A DNA stretch of 64,000 nucleotides from Rhodococcoides kroppenstedtii. Its GTDB lineage: Bacteria; Actinomycetota; Actinomycetes; Mycobacteriales; Mycobacteriaceae. The stretch is taken from the NCBI RefSeq assembly GCF_900111805.1, contig NZ_FOJN01000018.1, positions 1 through 64,000 on the forward strand, read 5' to 3'. The notes beneath the pieces are model-generated. The model was not told where the DNA came from. It did not search any database and worked only from the letters and a program-made list of their open reading frames with translations. A program made the translations under genes and the position numbers. Of this stretch, positions 7,983-15,457 are shown piece after piece (within the stretch, counting starts at the first letter, position 1; every line of letters starts with the position of its first letter).

Positions 7983-8336
7983 ATGTGCACTACGACCACC
8001 ATTTTCGAGCTTGAGTTCCCGGCGGTTCGCGTCGAGAATCTGATCTTGGGCCTCGTATCCCACTCAGACGATTTCGACCTGTCGGATTTCTCGTTTCGGC
8101 CGACGACTGTTGACATTCTCGTTCGCGACGAGGACGAAGATTCGGTCGAAACCATCACCACGGAGGCATTGCGCGTGGACGTGAATGGCCGGAATCCGTG
8201 GACGAAGATCGGAGAGCTGGTTACTCATATGAGGGCTGCTGACCACGTGATCGACCGCTTTGGCGGCGGGTGGGTAACGCCCAACCGCATCCACCACATC
8301 GCGACAATCAACGAGCATTTCGACGGCGATCGCTGA
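7983..8336 (+). CDS. Hypothetical acidic protein, 117 residues
   Basis: The product starts MCTTTTIFELEFPAVRVENL and is strongly acidic in the middle (VRDEDEDSVETITTEAL), ending HIATINEHFDGDR. The ATG follows a GAAAGAAAAACC leader. An upstream extension to 7698 is open but has poor composition. No family is recognised. It is the only rightward gene between the control region and the capsid gene, and may be element cargo or a regulator. Confidence 0.5.
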   Translation: MCTTTTIFELEFPAVRVENLILGLVSHSDDFDLSDFSFRPTTVDILVRDEDEDSVETITTEALRVDVNGRNPWTKIGELVTHMRAADHVIDRFGGGWVTPNRIHHIATINEHFDGDR

Positions 8337-8371
8337 CGGCACTTGGCCGGTCGTCCATCGCGGGCGACCGG

Positions 8372-9286
8372 CTACCCCTCGGCCTCAACACGGTTCGACA
8401 CTGCTCGCGCGTGTGCGTAGTCAAATACGCTGGGCGGCCACGCCTGATAACTTGTCTCGAAGGGAGGGCGCAGTTCGGGTGATTGCTGTCGTACTAGCGC
8501 CCGCCGGCCAGGTTGACCTCCGAAAAGTGCGTCAAATTCCCGAACGGTCGCGCACGTATCGTCGATATCAGGATGCAGTAGCGCAAGCACCTCACGATTG
8601 GTGTCTCGAAGTTCGGGCATGACTTCGCCTACGAGTTCGTAAATACTCGGATCTTCGTCGAGTGCCCGCAGTTCCGCTTTTATGGCGGCGCTAATCTTGC
8701 TGCTTTCGTAGAAGACAGAGCGGTCCAACCGCATATCGACGAGGGCATATTTTTCGCCCTCGCTAATTCCGGCGGTTGCCTTCATTGCCGGGGCGAGCAT
8801 GGTCGAATGCACCATGATGTGGCGTAGCCTGAAAAGAAGCCGATATGCGAAACAGCGGTCATAAACTGCTTTGAACAATCTCTTCATCTCAACGTGTTCC
8901 GCGGAATCCTTATCGAATTGCCGTACGACCGCGATCAGGCTTTGTTCTTGATGGTGGTGAATAGAAGAGCAGACACCCAGGATCCCAGTACGTATCCTTG
9001 TTGCCCATTCGACCATATCGCCTTCACCGAATGCGGGGATCTTCCCATCGCGGAATGCTTCGGATGCGTCCATGACAGTCCGGAAGAGGTCGAGACCAGA
9101 TTGACGAACGTAGGTAAACATGTTCGCTTCGAGCATGTTGAACATGACATTGTATGCCGCGTGGAAGCGGGTGTAATCATTCTCGTTCAGTTCGCAGATC
9201 GGCTGCATTACAACGGACACCTGCCCCGTCGGGTCTCCGCGTAGGAGCAGGGCACCGTAGCTTTCGATCGCTGCATTGCTTGACAT
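8372..9286 (-). CDS. Unknown protein with HEPN-like RHIMVH motif
   Basis: This 304-residue, mainly helical protein is of unknown family. The middle contains LFKAVYDRCFAYRLLFRLRH followed by IMVHS, an Rx4H arrangement (RHIMVH) in a helical setting like HEPN ribonucleases and many abortive-infection toxins. No signal peptide or membrane helix is seen. It stands alone on the minus strand in the part of the element where satellites usually carry anti-phage cargo. The HEPN assignment rests on the motif only. Confidence 0.55.
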   Translation of the reverse strand: MSSNAAIESYGALLLRGDPTGQVSVVMQPICELNENDYTRFHAAYNVMFNMLEANMFTYVRQSGLDLFRTVMDASEAFRDGKIPAFGEGDMVEWATRIRTGILGVCSSIHHHQEQSLIAVVRQFDKDSAEHVEMKRLFKAVYDRCFAYRLLFRLRHIMVHSTMLAPAMKATAGISEGEKYALVDMRLDRSVFYESSKISAAIKAELRALDEDPSIYELVGEVMPELRDTNREVLALLHPDIDDTCATVREFDALFGGQPGRRALVRQQSPELRPPFETSYQAWPPSVFDYAHARAVSNRVEAEG

Positions 9287-9357
9287 GCACTGAGTGTAGG
9301 GACTGGGCCCGACACTGCTGCATCCCCTGTTGAGCCCGCGCCACGCCGTTCTAGTAG

Positions 9358-10020
9358 CTAGCGATGACCGGGCCTTTGGGGGAACGCCACGACGTTGTGC
9401 TCCTCGCGGTCGGGGTCAGGCTCGGGCGTCGCGTACCTCCGCGAGGGGTCGAAGACTGGCCGCCCGTCTGGCGCAGTCGGAGCTGGTCCCTCTACGACCT
9501 CGGCGTCGATGATCTCGGGTTCGTCCTCGACGGGCACGTCCCGGATGACTGCTCCGTCGTTGAGCACCTTCTCGTAGGGCTTGACCTCGACCTCGTGTTC
9601 GATCTTCGAGGTCGGTCCCATGCCTGTTCGGTCGAGAACGATCTGAGCTGCGCGCAGTCGAACCGAGGGTTCCAGCTCGGGATCATCGAGCATCCCGTCG
9701 ACCACGCCGATGGCCTTCAGTCGCATCTCGATCATGCGTTGTGACGCAGCGAGTCGCGTCTGGCCGGCCAGGCCTCCGTGGTTCTTGCAGACGGTCGAAC
9801 CCTTGATGGCGTAGTTTCCGCAGGGTTGCCCGTCGGTGCGACGCGCAGAGCACGGGACGCCTGGGTTCTCGACGCGGGTACTGATCTTCTCGGGCGTGGT
9901 CGACTTGCGGACGCCCCCGTGCGCGAAGCAGCGGTCCGACCCTCGGACCGCGTAGCGCGTGCATTGTTGGCCAGCGCGTCCTCGGTTGTCGTTCGCTGTC
10001 GTCGCGACACATTGGGGCAT
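9358..10020 (-). CDS. Small-terminase-like protein with Cys/HGG repeats
   Basis: The 220-residue product contains two copies of a Cys/His motif: CTRYAVRGSDRCFAHGG and CGNYAIKGSTVCKNHGG. This CxxxAxxGxxxCxxHGG pattern is common in actinophage small terminase subunits and related DNA-binding proteins encoded near packaging genes. A helical region (LAASQRMIEMRLKAIGVVDG, then a VRLRAAQIVLDRTG segment) and an acidic proline-rich tail follow. ATG 10020 is chosen over an upstream extension with implausible composition. Close to the capsid gene, it may recognise element DNA for packaging into particles; no large terminase partner is present. Confidence 0.7.
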   Translation of the reverse strand: MPQCVATTANDNRGRAGQQCTRYAVRGSDRCFAHGGVRKSTTPEKISTRVENPGVPCSARRTDGQPCGNYAIKGSTVCKNHGGLAGQTRLAASQRMIEMRLKAIGVVDGMLDDPELEPSVRLRAAQIVLDRTGMGPTSKIEHEVEVKPYEKVLNDGAVIRDVPVEDEPEIIDAEVVEGPAPTAPDGRPVFDPSRRYATPEPDPDREEHNVVAFPQRPGHR

Positions 10021-10025
10021 CGGGG

Positions 10026-10466
10026 TCAGATCCTCGTGGGGTTGAACTCCGCGAACACGCATGGTGCGCAGGACGCACACAGCGCGACGCCGACGACGCT
10101 CGGCGGCGCGGATACCCACACGATCTCGAACTCGTTCGGCTTGCGAGGGGCGTCACCGATCGAGCGCGAGCAGACTCCGCAGACGAACGCAGGAGCGGCG
10201 CAAGACAGGCCGCGCTGGCGGCACATGTCCATCTTTGCGATCATCTCGGCGGGATCATCGAACGGGTACGACACCGCGTCGTGGTGAATGTCGTCGGCCA
10301 GTCCGAGCGGCGGGACGAGCGCGGTGCCGTCGACCACAGCGTCGTCGCGGTACCTCAGTGCGTACCGCATGTAGTCCTCGATCCTGTGGTGTTCGAGCAG
10401 GTGCGCGTTGTGCGGCCAAACCCGTTCTGCGCGCTTGATGTTGGTGAGAATGTCGGTGGCGTACAT
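10026..10466 (-). CDS. Hypothetical protein with two Cys pairs, 146 residues
   Basis: The product begins MYATDILTNIKRAERVWPHN and carries CGVC and CASCAPC clusters in its C-terminal half, suggesting one zinc site. It ends five bases before the start of the small-terminase-like gene on the same strand, so the two are probably co-transcribed. The family is not recognised. The 127 bp upstream is the divergent promoter region shared with the capsid gene. Confidence 0.6.
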   Translation of the reverse strand: MYATDILTNIKRAERVWPHNAHLLEHHRIEDYMRYALRYRDDAVVDGTALVPPLGLADDIHHDAVSYPFDDPAEMIAKMDMCRQRGLSCAAPAFVCGVCSRSIGDAPRKPNEFEIVWVSAPPSVVGVALCASCAPCVFAEFNPTRI

Positions 10467-10593
10467 GATGCTTCTCCTAGCGCTGTAACCCTACGTCGAT
10501 TCTAACGCTAGGTAGGTCCAAAGGCGCTGTAGTGCAACAGCTTCCGCGTATTCTGGTCGTAGTCCTATATACCATCTGGAAAGGCGAAAAGGC

Positions 10594-11694
10594 ATGACAG
10601 GCAACGGGTACAGCACAGTCGGGGATATCCATCAGACAGCCGACGGCAAGGATTGGTCTTCGATCTGGTCCGAGTTCCAGGAGACGCTCAAGCTCCTCAA
10701 CACTCAGCGCACCGCCGTGGCGCGACTGTTCACGGCGAAGACGGCGAACTCCTCCGACTTCATCGAGCAGTCGATCGGCGACAACGAGTTCGAGGAAGCG
10801 TCGGAGTTCGGCGTTCCGAAGTCCGTTCGCCTGAGCCCGTCGCTGCTGGAACTGGGCTACCCATTCCGGTGGTTCGACTCGCGCAAGGGCTGGACGTGGC
10901 GCTTCCTCGCGGAGGTCGAGTCCGGCCAGCTCGAGGCAATCCACGCTGCGGTTCTCGAGGCGGACAACCGTCTGGTGTTCAGTCGCGTTCTGCGGGCGCT
11001 GCTGACGAAGACACCGAAGTTGCAGCGAGATGTCAACGAGTACAACGTCCCCGTCTACCCGCTCTGGGACGGCGAAGACGACGCGAAGCCTCCGAGCTAC
11101 GCAGGCAAGTCGTTCGCGCCGGGTCACAGCCACTACCGGACGACCAACGGCGCGTTCGAGGGGGTGGACCTGGACTACCTGATTCGCAACGTCACAGAGC
11201 ACGGGTACGGTTCCGATTTCGGTTCGCAGATCGTCCTTCTCGCCCACCCGGACACCGCGAACGTCATCACGACATTCCGTGCGGGGCAGGTCGCCGCTGA
11301 CGGCGGCAAGGCAGCGAACGACTTCATCCCGGCGGCGAACGCTCCCGCGTTCCTGTCGGACAAGGTCATCATCGGAGATCGCGCACCGGGATCGTACGAG
11401 GGTCTGAAGGTCCTTGGCTCGTACGGCGAGGGGTTCATCGTCACGTCGAACTGGGTTCCCGTCGGGTACGTGGTCGCCGTCGCCAGCGGTGGCCAGCACG
11501 CGCCGTTGGCCTTCCGTGAGCACAAGAAAGCAAACCTGCGCGGGCTGCTGCTGATCCCCGGCGACAACAACGCCTACCCGTTGCAGAACAGCTACTACAC
11601 CCGCTCGTTCGGCGTCGGCGTACGCCACCGCGGAGCTGCTGCTGTCCTGCAGGTCACCGCTGGCGAGACGTACACCAGCCCGACCATCGCCTGA
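10594..11694 (+). CDS. Major capsid protein, HK97-like
   Basis: The 366-residue product looks like an actinophage coat protein: helical N-terminal arm (SSIWSEFQETLKLLNTQRTA), a middle portion with LDYLIRNVTEHGYGSDFG and VLLAHPDTANVITTFRAG, and a beta-rich C-terminal part (LGSYGEGFIVTSNWVPVGYV then YTRSFGVGVRHRGAAAVLQV). The start is preceded by AAAAGG. No protease, scaffold or portal gene lies nearby, which is unusual because HK97-type coat genes nearly always sit in a morphogenesis cluster. Carried by a small element, it may redirect a helper phage into making particles of another size. Identification is by sequence character, not by a database search. Confidence 0.75.
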   Translation: MTGNGYSTVGDIHQTADGKDWSSIWSEFQETLKLLNTQRTAVARLFTAKTANSSDFIEQSIGDNEFEEASEFGVPKSVRLSPSLLELGYPFRWFDSRKGWTWRFLAEVESGQLEAIHAAVLEADNRLVFSRVLRALLTKTPKLQRDVNEYNVPVYPLWDGEDDAKPPSYAGKSFAPGHSHYRTTNGAFEGVDLDYLIRNVTEHGYGSDFGSQIVLLAHPDTANVITTFRAGQVAADGGKAANDFIPAANAPAFLSDKVIIGDRAPGSYEGLKVLGSYGEGFIVTSNWVPVGYVVAVASGGQHAPLAFREHKKANLRGLLLIPGDNNAYPLQNSYYTRSFGVGVRHRGAAAVLQVTAGETYTSPTIA

Positions 11695-11810
11695 TCCCGT
11701 GCGCTGAGTCGAGCCAGCGCGCCTCTCGCCCCAGTAGCCTTGCTGCGGGGGCGTTCTGGCGTCTGACCAGCGCTTACCCGGCAAAGTCGCTGTACTCTCG
11801 GAGATACTTT

Positions 11811-11816
11811 GACTGG
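11811..11816. other. attR core (GACTGG)
   Basis: This is the second copy of the 6-base core, at the right boundary of the element, and the first two codons of the resumed HNH reading frame (Asp-Trp). The 116 bp between the capsid gene and this site holds no gene and should contain the right attP arm. Confidence 0.75.
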
Positions 11817-12065
11817 GCCCACGGCGGCACCACCGACATCGAGTACCTCACCTACGCCTGCGACCGCCACCACCGACAGATCCACACCGGACCCCTCGGC
11901 TGGACCACCACCACCGCCCCACCCGGCCACCGCTGGGCCGGCCGCACCCTCTGGCACCCACCCGCCCTCGCCGACCCCACCAGAGAAGGCCGCGTCAACC
12001 ACCACTTCCACCCCGGCGACCTCCTCCGAGACCCCGACCCCGGGCCGATCCCCGACGGCACCTGA
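11811..12065 (+). pseudogene. DUF222/HNH endonuclease, 3' part
   Basis: The frame opens DWAHGGTTDIEYLTYACDRHH, the second half of the HNH metal-binding motif, and continues about 60 codons to PDPGPIPDGT and a stop. There is no start codon or ribosome binding site at its left end. Joined at GACTGG to the fragment at 3-425 it gives a continuous protein. The stop is followed by a strong hairpin. Confidence 0.9.
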
Positions 12066-12103
12066 CCGGCGGGACCTGCACTACCACAACCGAACACGAC
12101 GAA

Positions 12104-12130
12104 CCCCCGAACCGGAACCCGGTTCGGGGG
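12104..12130. terminator. Bidirectional hairpin terminator
   Basis: CCCCCGAACCGG (12104-12115) and CCGGTTCGGGGG (12119-12130) are perfect inverted repeats. It lies between the convergent DUF222 fragment and the MHS transporter. Confidence 0.75.
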
Positions 12131-12167
12131 CAGGAGTCGTGAAGTCTCGGGTCGTGCGGACCGTCGA

Positions 12168-13511
12168 TCAGGCCCGCATGCTGACGTCCTTCGTCTCCGT
12201 CAGCTTCAGAGTGCAGCCGATGCTGAGGACCGACAATGCCGCCAGCATGACGCCGACCGCGATGCTGCCATAGGCCGCGGTGAGCGGCGCGGCCAACAAC
12301 GGCGGGATCGCGCCACCGAGGACACCGGCCAGGTTGTAGCCCAATCCTGCACCGGTGTACCGGAATCGGGTCTGGAACAGCTCGGGCAACAGAGCGCCGG
12401 TGGGACCGTAGGCGATACCGAAAATCGTCAACGTCACGCACATGGCCAGGACGTAGAGTCCGGCGGACCCGGTGTCGAGGATCGGGAACAGCGCCAGCGT
12501 CCACGGGACCGCGACCACGCAGGAGATCAGGATGACGCGCCGTCGTCCCACCCGGTCGGAGTACGCCGCGGACAGGGCGATGGCGATACCGAACACCACG
12601 GCGCCGATGATGCCGGTGACCAGGACGAACGGTCGGTCGAAGCCGAGCGTCTTGGTCCCGTAGCTCGTGAGGTACGCGGTGCCCATGTAGAAGAGGGAGA
12701 AGAGCGACGCCAACGCGCCGGCCGCCAGCAGGACTTCGCGCTTCTGGACGTGCCAGGCGTCCAGGACCGGGAGGCGTCGCGCAGCGGGGGCGGGTGCGTC
12801 GGCCACCGCCTCGCGGAACACGGGAGTCTCCTCGATCGCGAGGCGCATGTAGAGGCCGATGAGCACCAGAACGGCGCTGAACAGGAACGGGATTCGCCAG
12901 CCGTAGTTCAGGAAGGTCTCGTTGGTGTCTCCGAACACGGCACCGGTCACCAGGAACGTCGCGCTGGAGAGGATGAACGCCGCCGACGGGCCGAGCTGCG
13001 GGAACATCGCGTAGAAGCCGCGTCGCTTCGCCGGGGCGTACTCGGCGGTGAGGAGCGTGGCGCCGGCCCATTCCCCGCCGACGGCGAAGCCCTGCCCGAA
13101 TCGCAGGAGCACCAGGATGATCGGCGCCGCGACGCCGATGGTCTCGGCGCCGGGCAGCAGCCCGATGAGGAAGGTCGAGATGCCCATCAGCAGCAGCGTC
13201 GAGATCAACGTGCGCTTGCGACCGATGCGGTCGCCGAAGTGGCCGAAGAGCACCGCGCCCGCGGGACGGGCGATGAACGCGACCGCGAAGGTGGCGAAGG
13301 AGGCCACCGTGCCGGCCGTGGAACCGAGGGCCGGGAAGAACACCGTCGGGAACACCAGGGCGGCCGCGGTGCCGTAGATGAAGAAGTCGTAGAACTCGAT
13401 CGTGGTGCCGATACCGCTGGCCACGGCCACCTTGCGGACGCTGGTCGTCGGCGGTGTGGTGGGCGGCGTGACCGGACGCGCGGTGGCGTCGTCGGGTGAC
13501 ACAGTCGTCAT
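12168..13511 (-). CDS. MFS transporter, metabolite:H+ symporter (MHS) family
   Basis: The 447-residue inner-membrane protein has twelve predicted helices. Family features include GIGTTIEFYDFFIYGTAAAL in helix 1, FGHFGDRIGRKRTL in the loop 2-3 signature, and RFGQGFAVGGEWAGATLL in helix 4. MHS members import carboxylates, osmolytes or aromatic acids with protons; the substrate cannot be told here. ATG 13511 has AGGAG upstream; a longer open frame to 13658 is rejected. A palindrome GGTATG-N10-CATACC lies upstream. It is separated from the TetR/lipase pair by about 300 bp and runs in the same direction. Confidence 0.9.
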   Translation of the reverse strand: MTTVSPDDATARPVTPPTTPPTTSVRKVAVASGIGTTIEFYDFFIYGTAAALVFPTVFFPALGSTAGTVASFATFAVAFIARPAGAVLFGHFGDRIGRKRTLISTLLLMGISTFLIGLLPGAETIGVAAPIILVLLRFGQGFAVGGEWAGATLLTAEYAPAKRRGFYAMFPQLGPSAAFILSSATFLVTGAVFGDTNETFLNYGWRIPFLFSAVLVLIGLYMRLAIEETPVFREAVADAPAPAARRLPVLDAWHVQKREVLLAAGALASLFSLFYMGTAYLTSYGTKTLGFDRPFVLVTGIIGAVVFGIAIALSAAYSDRVGRRRVILISCVVAVPWTLALFPILDTGSAGLYVLAMCVTLTIFGIAYGPTGALLPELFQTRFRYTGAGLGYNLAGVLGGAIPPLLAAPLTAAYGSIAVGVMLAALSVLSIGCTLKLTETKDVSMRA

Positions 13512-13556
13512 GGTGCTCCTGCTCGAAGGTGACGGAACGGGCGAAGTGGTCAGGAC

Positions 13557-13578
13557 GGTATGTGAGCCACGCCATACC
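13557..13578. promoter_or_regulatory. Palindrome upstream of MHS transporter
   Basis: GGTATG (13557-13562) and CATACC (13573-13578) are separated by 10 bp, 46 bases before the transporter start. It is operator-like. Its half-site resembles, but its spacing differs from, the CCRTAC-N6-GTACGG sites further right. Confidence 0.35.
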
Positions 13579-13744
13579 CCACTACCCCCGGAAGAGGGGG
13601 TCCTCCGCACCGCCCGCAGGCACCCGCGGCCCGTAATTCGGATGCGCCGAGCACGCACAGTCTGTCAGCATCGTTCTCGTCCGGCACTCACGCGCAGACA
13701 ACGAGTTTGCAGCACAACGACATTCGACGAACGGAGGTGCCGCC

Positions 13745-13969
13745 ATGACCCACCTGCCACCCGAGCTGTATCTCGCCGAGTACCGTGCCGGAGTCGAGCG
13801 CCACCTCTTGGCCCGCGGGCGCCGGATTCAGGCCGGCGTGTCGCCCACCACCAGGCGGAAGAGCGCCTGGATCTCGGCCTTCGTCGGGGTCGGGAGGTTG
13901 TTGCCGGCGTGGACGAACCCGATGCCGGCGTACACCAGCAAACCCGCCCGCAGACGCGCATCGTCCTGA
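13745..13969 (+). CDS. Doubtful small gene, 74 residues
   Basis: An ATG with GGAGG at 13734-13738 opens a frame beginning MTHLPPELYLAEYRAGVERH. The first 27 codons look like a real protein start, but from 13828 on the frame runs antisense through the TetR 3' end. It may be a real gene truncated by rearrangement, or chance. This is the only candidate in the 316 bp gap 13512-13827. Confidence 0.25.
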   Translation: MTHLPPELYLAEYRAGVERHLLARGRRIQAGVSPTTRRKSAWISAFVGVGRLLPAWTNPMPAYTSKPARRRASS

Positions 13970-14523
13970 CCGAATCCCCAGTCGAGCAACGCAGTCCGGA
14001 CCAGGTCGAAGATCCGCTGATCAAGTTCGCGCACGGCGTCCGCCACCCGGCCGTTCGTCCGCGCCCACTCGCGAATAGCGGCTTCGACGGTCCGGGTGCG
14101 GTGCTCGACGAGCAGCTCGGAGATGGTCTGCAGCCGTTCCGCCACGGGCATGGACTCGACCTGCATGAGACCGCGCAGCACCTCGTTCTGGGTCTCGACC
14201 CATCGGTCGGCGATGGCCGTCATCAGCTCGTCGATGTCGGAGAAGTGCCAGTAGAAGCTGCCCTTGGTGACACCGAGTTGCTCGCACAGACGGGTGATCT
14301 TCACTTCGGCGACACCGTCGGACACCAGGAGCGCGAAGGCGGCGTCGAGCCAGTCGTCGACACCGAGGCGGGGAGCCCGGGGCACCGGCTTGGACGCCGC
14401 GCGCGTGCGAGCAGCACGAGCACGGGTCCGCGCGGACGTATCGCGCGCACGTTCGGCCACGGTCGTGCTCCCGTCGTCCCGGTCCGTCGGTCGGTCGGAA
14501 AACGATCCTACGTCGACGGTCAC
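13828..14523 (-). CDS. TetR-family regulator, candidate regulator of the mce/catabolic regulon
   Basis: The 231-residue product has a basic alanine/arginine-rich leader, then the TetR DNA-binding domain (WLDAAFALLVSDGVAEVKIT, LCEQLGVTKGSFYWHFSD) and a helical ligand-binding part. The GTG start overlaps the stop of the lipase-like gene (GTGA, 14520-14523), so the two are translated together. Their shared promoter region carries a CCATAC-N6-GTACGG palindrome (15404-15421) also found before the Mce-associated genes and before the catabolic operon. That makes this protein the most economical candidate for their common regulator (inference). Confidence 0.85.
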   Translation of the reverse strand: MTVDVGSFSDRPTDRDDGSTTVAERARDTSARTRARAARTRAASKPVPRAPRLGVDDWLDAAFALLVSDGVAEVKITRLCEQLGVTKGSFYWHFSDIDELMTAIADRWVETQNEVLRGLMQVESMPVAERLQTISELLVEHRTRTVEAAIREWARTNGRVADAVRELDQRIFDLVRTALLDWGFGQDDARLRAGLLVYAGIGFVHAGNNLPTPTKAEIQALFRLVVGDTPA

Positions 14524-15365
14524 CGATCACCGTTCCGGGTCACGTCGATGGCCAGTCGTCGCACGACGGCGTCGCCGGCGAGGCCGCCGTGATCGACCGT
14601 CGACGTCGGATCGACGTCCTGGACAACGACGACCTGTCGGCCACGCGGCGCGGCGCCCGCCGCGGGTGCCGCGATTCCGTCCGTCGCGCTGACGATGTCG
14701 ACGTACCGCACCCCCGCCGCCGTAGCCGCGGACACGGAGCGCAGGAAGGTCGATCGAGCGACCACCTGACCGCACGACACGCAGAACGGCGCCACGAGCG
14801 GACGCTCCACCGCAGCGAGGGCGTCGTAGATCCCGATCCGACGGTTGAGGTCGGCCACGGCCGCCAAGCCGAGTACCTCCGTTCCCGCCCAGAACGGACC
14901 CAGGGAGACGAGCGTCCTGACGGGCGGCGGTGCGCCGCGCACCGGACGCGTGAGGGCGTGATGGACCACGAGCGCGCCGGACCCCCGAGCCACCACGTCC
15001 ACCACGTCGGCCCCCGTGCGGTCGAGTATCGCCGCAATCTCCGCCTCGATCTCGGCCGCCGACTCCTCGATGGAGGCCACCCCGCCCACCCGGACCGCGA
15101 AACCGAGGACGCGGGTCACCGGACCGGCCCCGTACTCCACGGCGACCGCGCAGGGGCCGGCCCAGTCGGCCCATTCCGCAGCGGACGATCCGAGGTCGTA
15201 AACTGCCACCAGTGGTCTCACACACTGCGGCGCAACGCCGTTCGGACCGGTGCGCGCCGAGGCGGGCACCGCGAACAGGCCGACCGCCAGCGCGAGAGCC
15301 GCCCCGAGACCGACGTGCCGCCCTCTCGCCGTCGATCGGTGACCACGTTCGCGGCCTGCTCCCAT
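14520..15365 (-). CDS. Exported class-2-lipase-like protein with displaced nucleophile
   Basis: The 281-residue product has an N-terminal export signal: basic start MGAGRERGHRSTARGRHVGL, then a hydrophobic core ALALAVGLFAVPASA ending in an AxA-type cleavage site. The remainder aligns by eye with secreted class-2 lipases: SIEESAAEIEAEIAAILDRT, VDVVARGSGALVVHHAL, LVSLGPFWAGTEVLG and a C-terminal TVDHGGLAGDAV containing the expected histidine. The nucleophile elbow GHSQGG is replaced by ARGSGA, putting serine one position late, and the oxyanion HG is also missing. It may be an inactive lipid-binding derivative. ATG 15365 is chosen because it gives a proper signal peptide. Confidence 0.7.
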   Translation of the reverse strand: MGAGRERGHRSTARGRHVGLGAALALAVGLFAVPASARTGPNGVAPQCVRPLVAVYDLGSSAAEWADWAGPCAVAVEYGAGPVTRVLGFAVRVGGVASIEESAAEIEAEIAAILDRTGADVVDVVARGSGALVVHHALTRPVRGAPPPVRTLVSLGPFWAGTEVLGLAAVADLNRRIGIYDALAAVERPLVAPFCVSCGQVVARSTFLRSVSAATAAGVRYVDIVSATDGIAAPAAGAAPRGRQVVVVQDVDPTSTVDHGGLAGDAVVRRLAIDVTRNGDR

Positions 15366-15403
15366 GTTCGCCGTCCGTCCTTCGCCGTTTTGCCGTGCAG
15401 CCA

Positions 15404-15421
15404 CCATACAGTGCGGTACGG
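15404..15421. promoter_or_regulatory. Operator A: CCATAC-N6-GTACGG
   Basis: The palindrome lies between the divergent lipase-like/TetR and multicopper-oxidase/mce transcription units, 36 bp before the oxidase start and 38 bp before the lipase-like start. The same architecture recurs at 26985-27002 and 27052-27069. Confidence 0.65.
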
Positions 15422-15457
15422 TCCGGAAGAAGAGGACGACTGCAAGGGGGACGAACG

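Larger units (their letters stand above)
420..11816. mobile_element. Integrated satellite-like element with integrase, replication protein and capsid gene
   Basis: The 11,391 bp element is bounded by GACTGG copies at 420-425 and 11811-11816. Removing it restores an uninterrupted HNH motif HHITDWAHGGTTDIEYL in the host gene. The integrase sits at the left edge, as is usual for serine-integrase elements. Gene content is integrase, resolvase, primase-polymerase/helicase, regulators, small-terminase-like protein and major capsid protein. No portal, large terminase, maturation protease, tail or lysin gene could be found. That pattern fits a phage satellite (PICI-like) better than a complete or merely decayed prophage, although reductive decay cannot be excluded. 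The insertion boundary is seen directly; the satellite life style is inferred. Confidence 0.85.

Noticed and set aside
10477-11784. 435-codon leftward frame opposite the capsid gene
   Set aside because: Antisense shadow of the capsid gene; valine/arginine-rich composition with no domain.
11995-13575. 526-codon leftward frame opposite-phase to the MHS transporter
   Set aside because: Same strand, different frame; Arg/His-rich and without membrane helices, so a GC-driven shadow.
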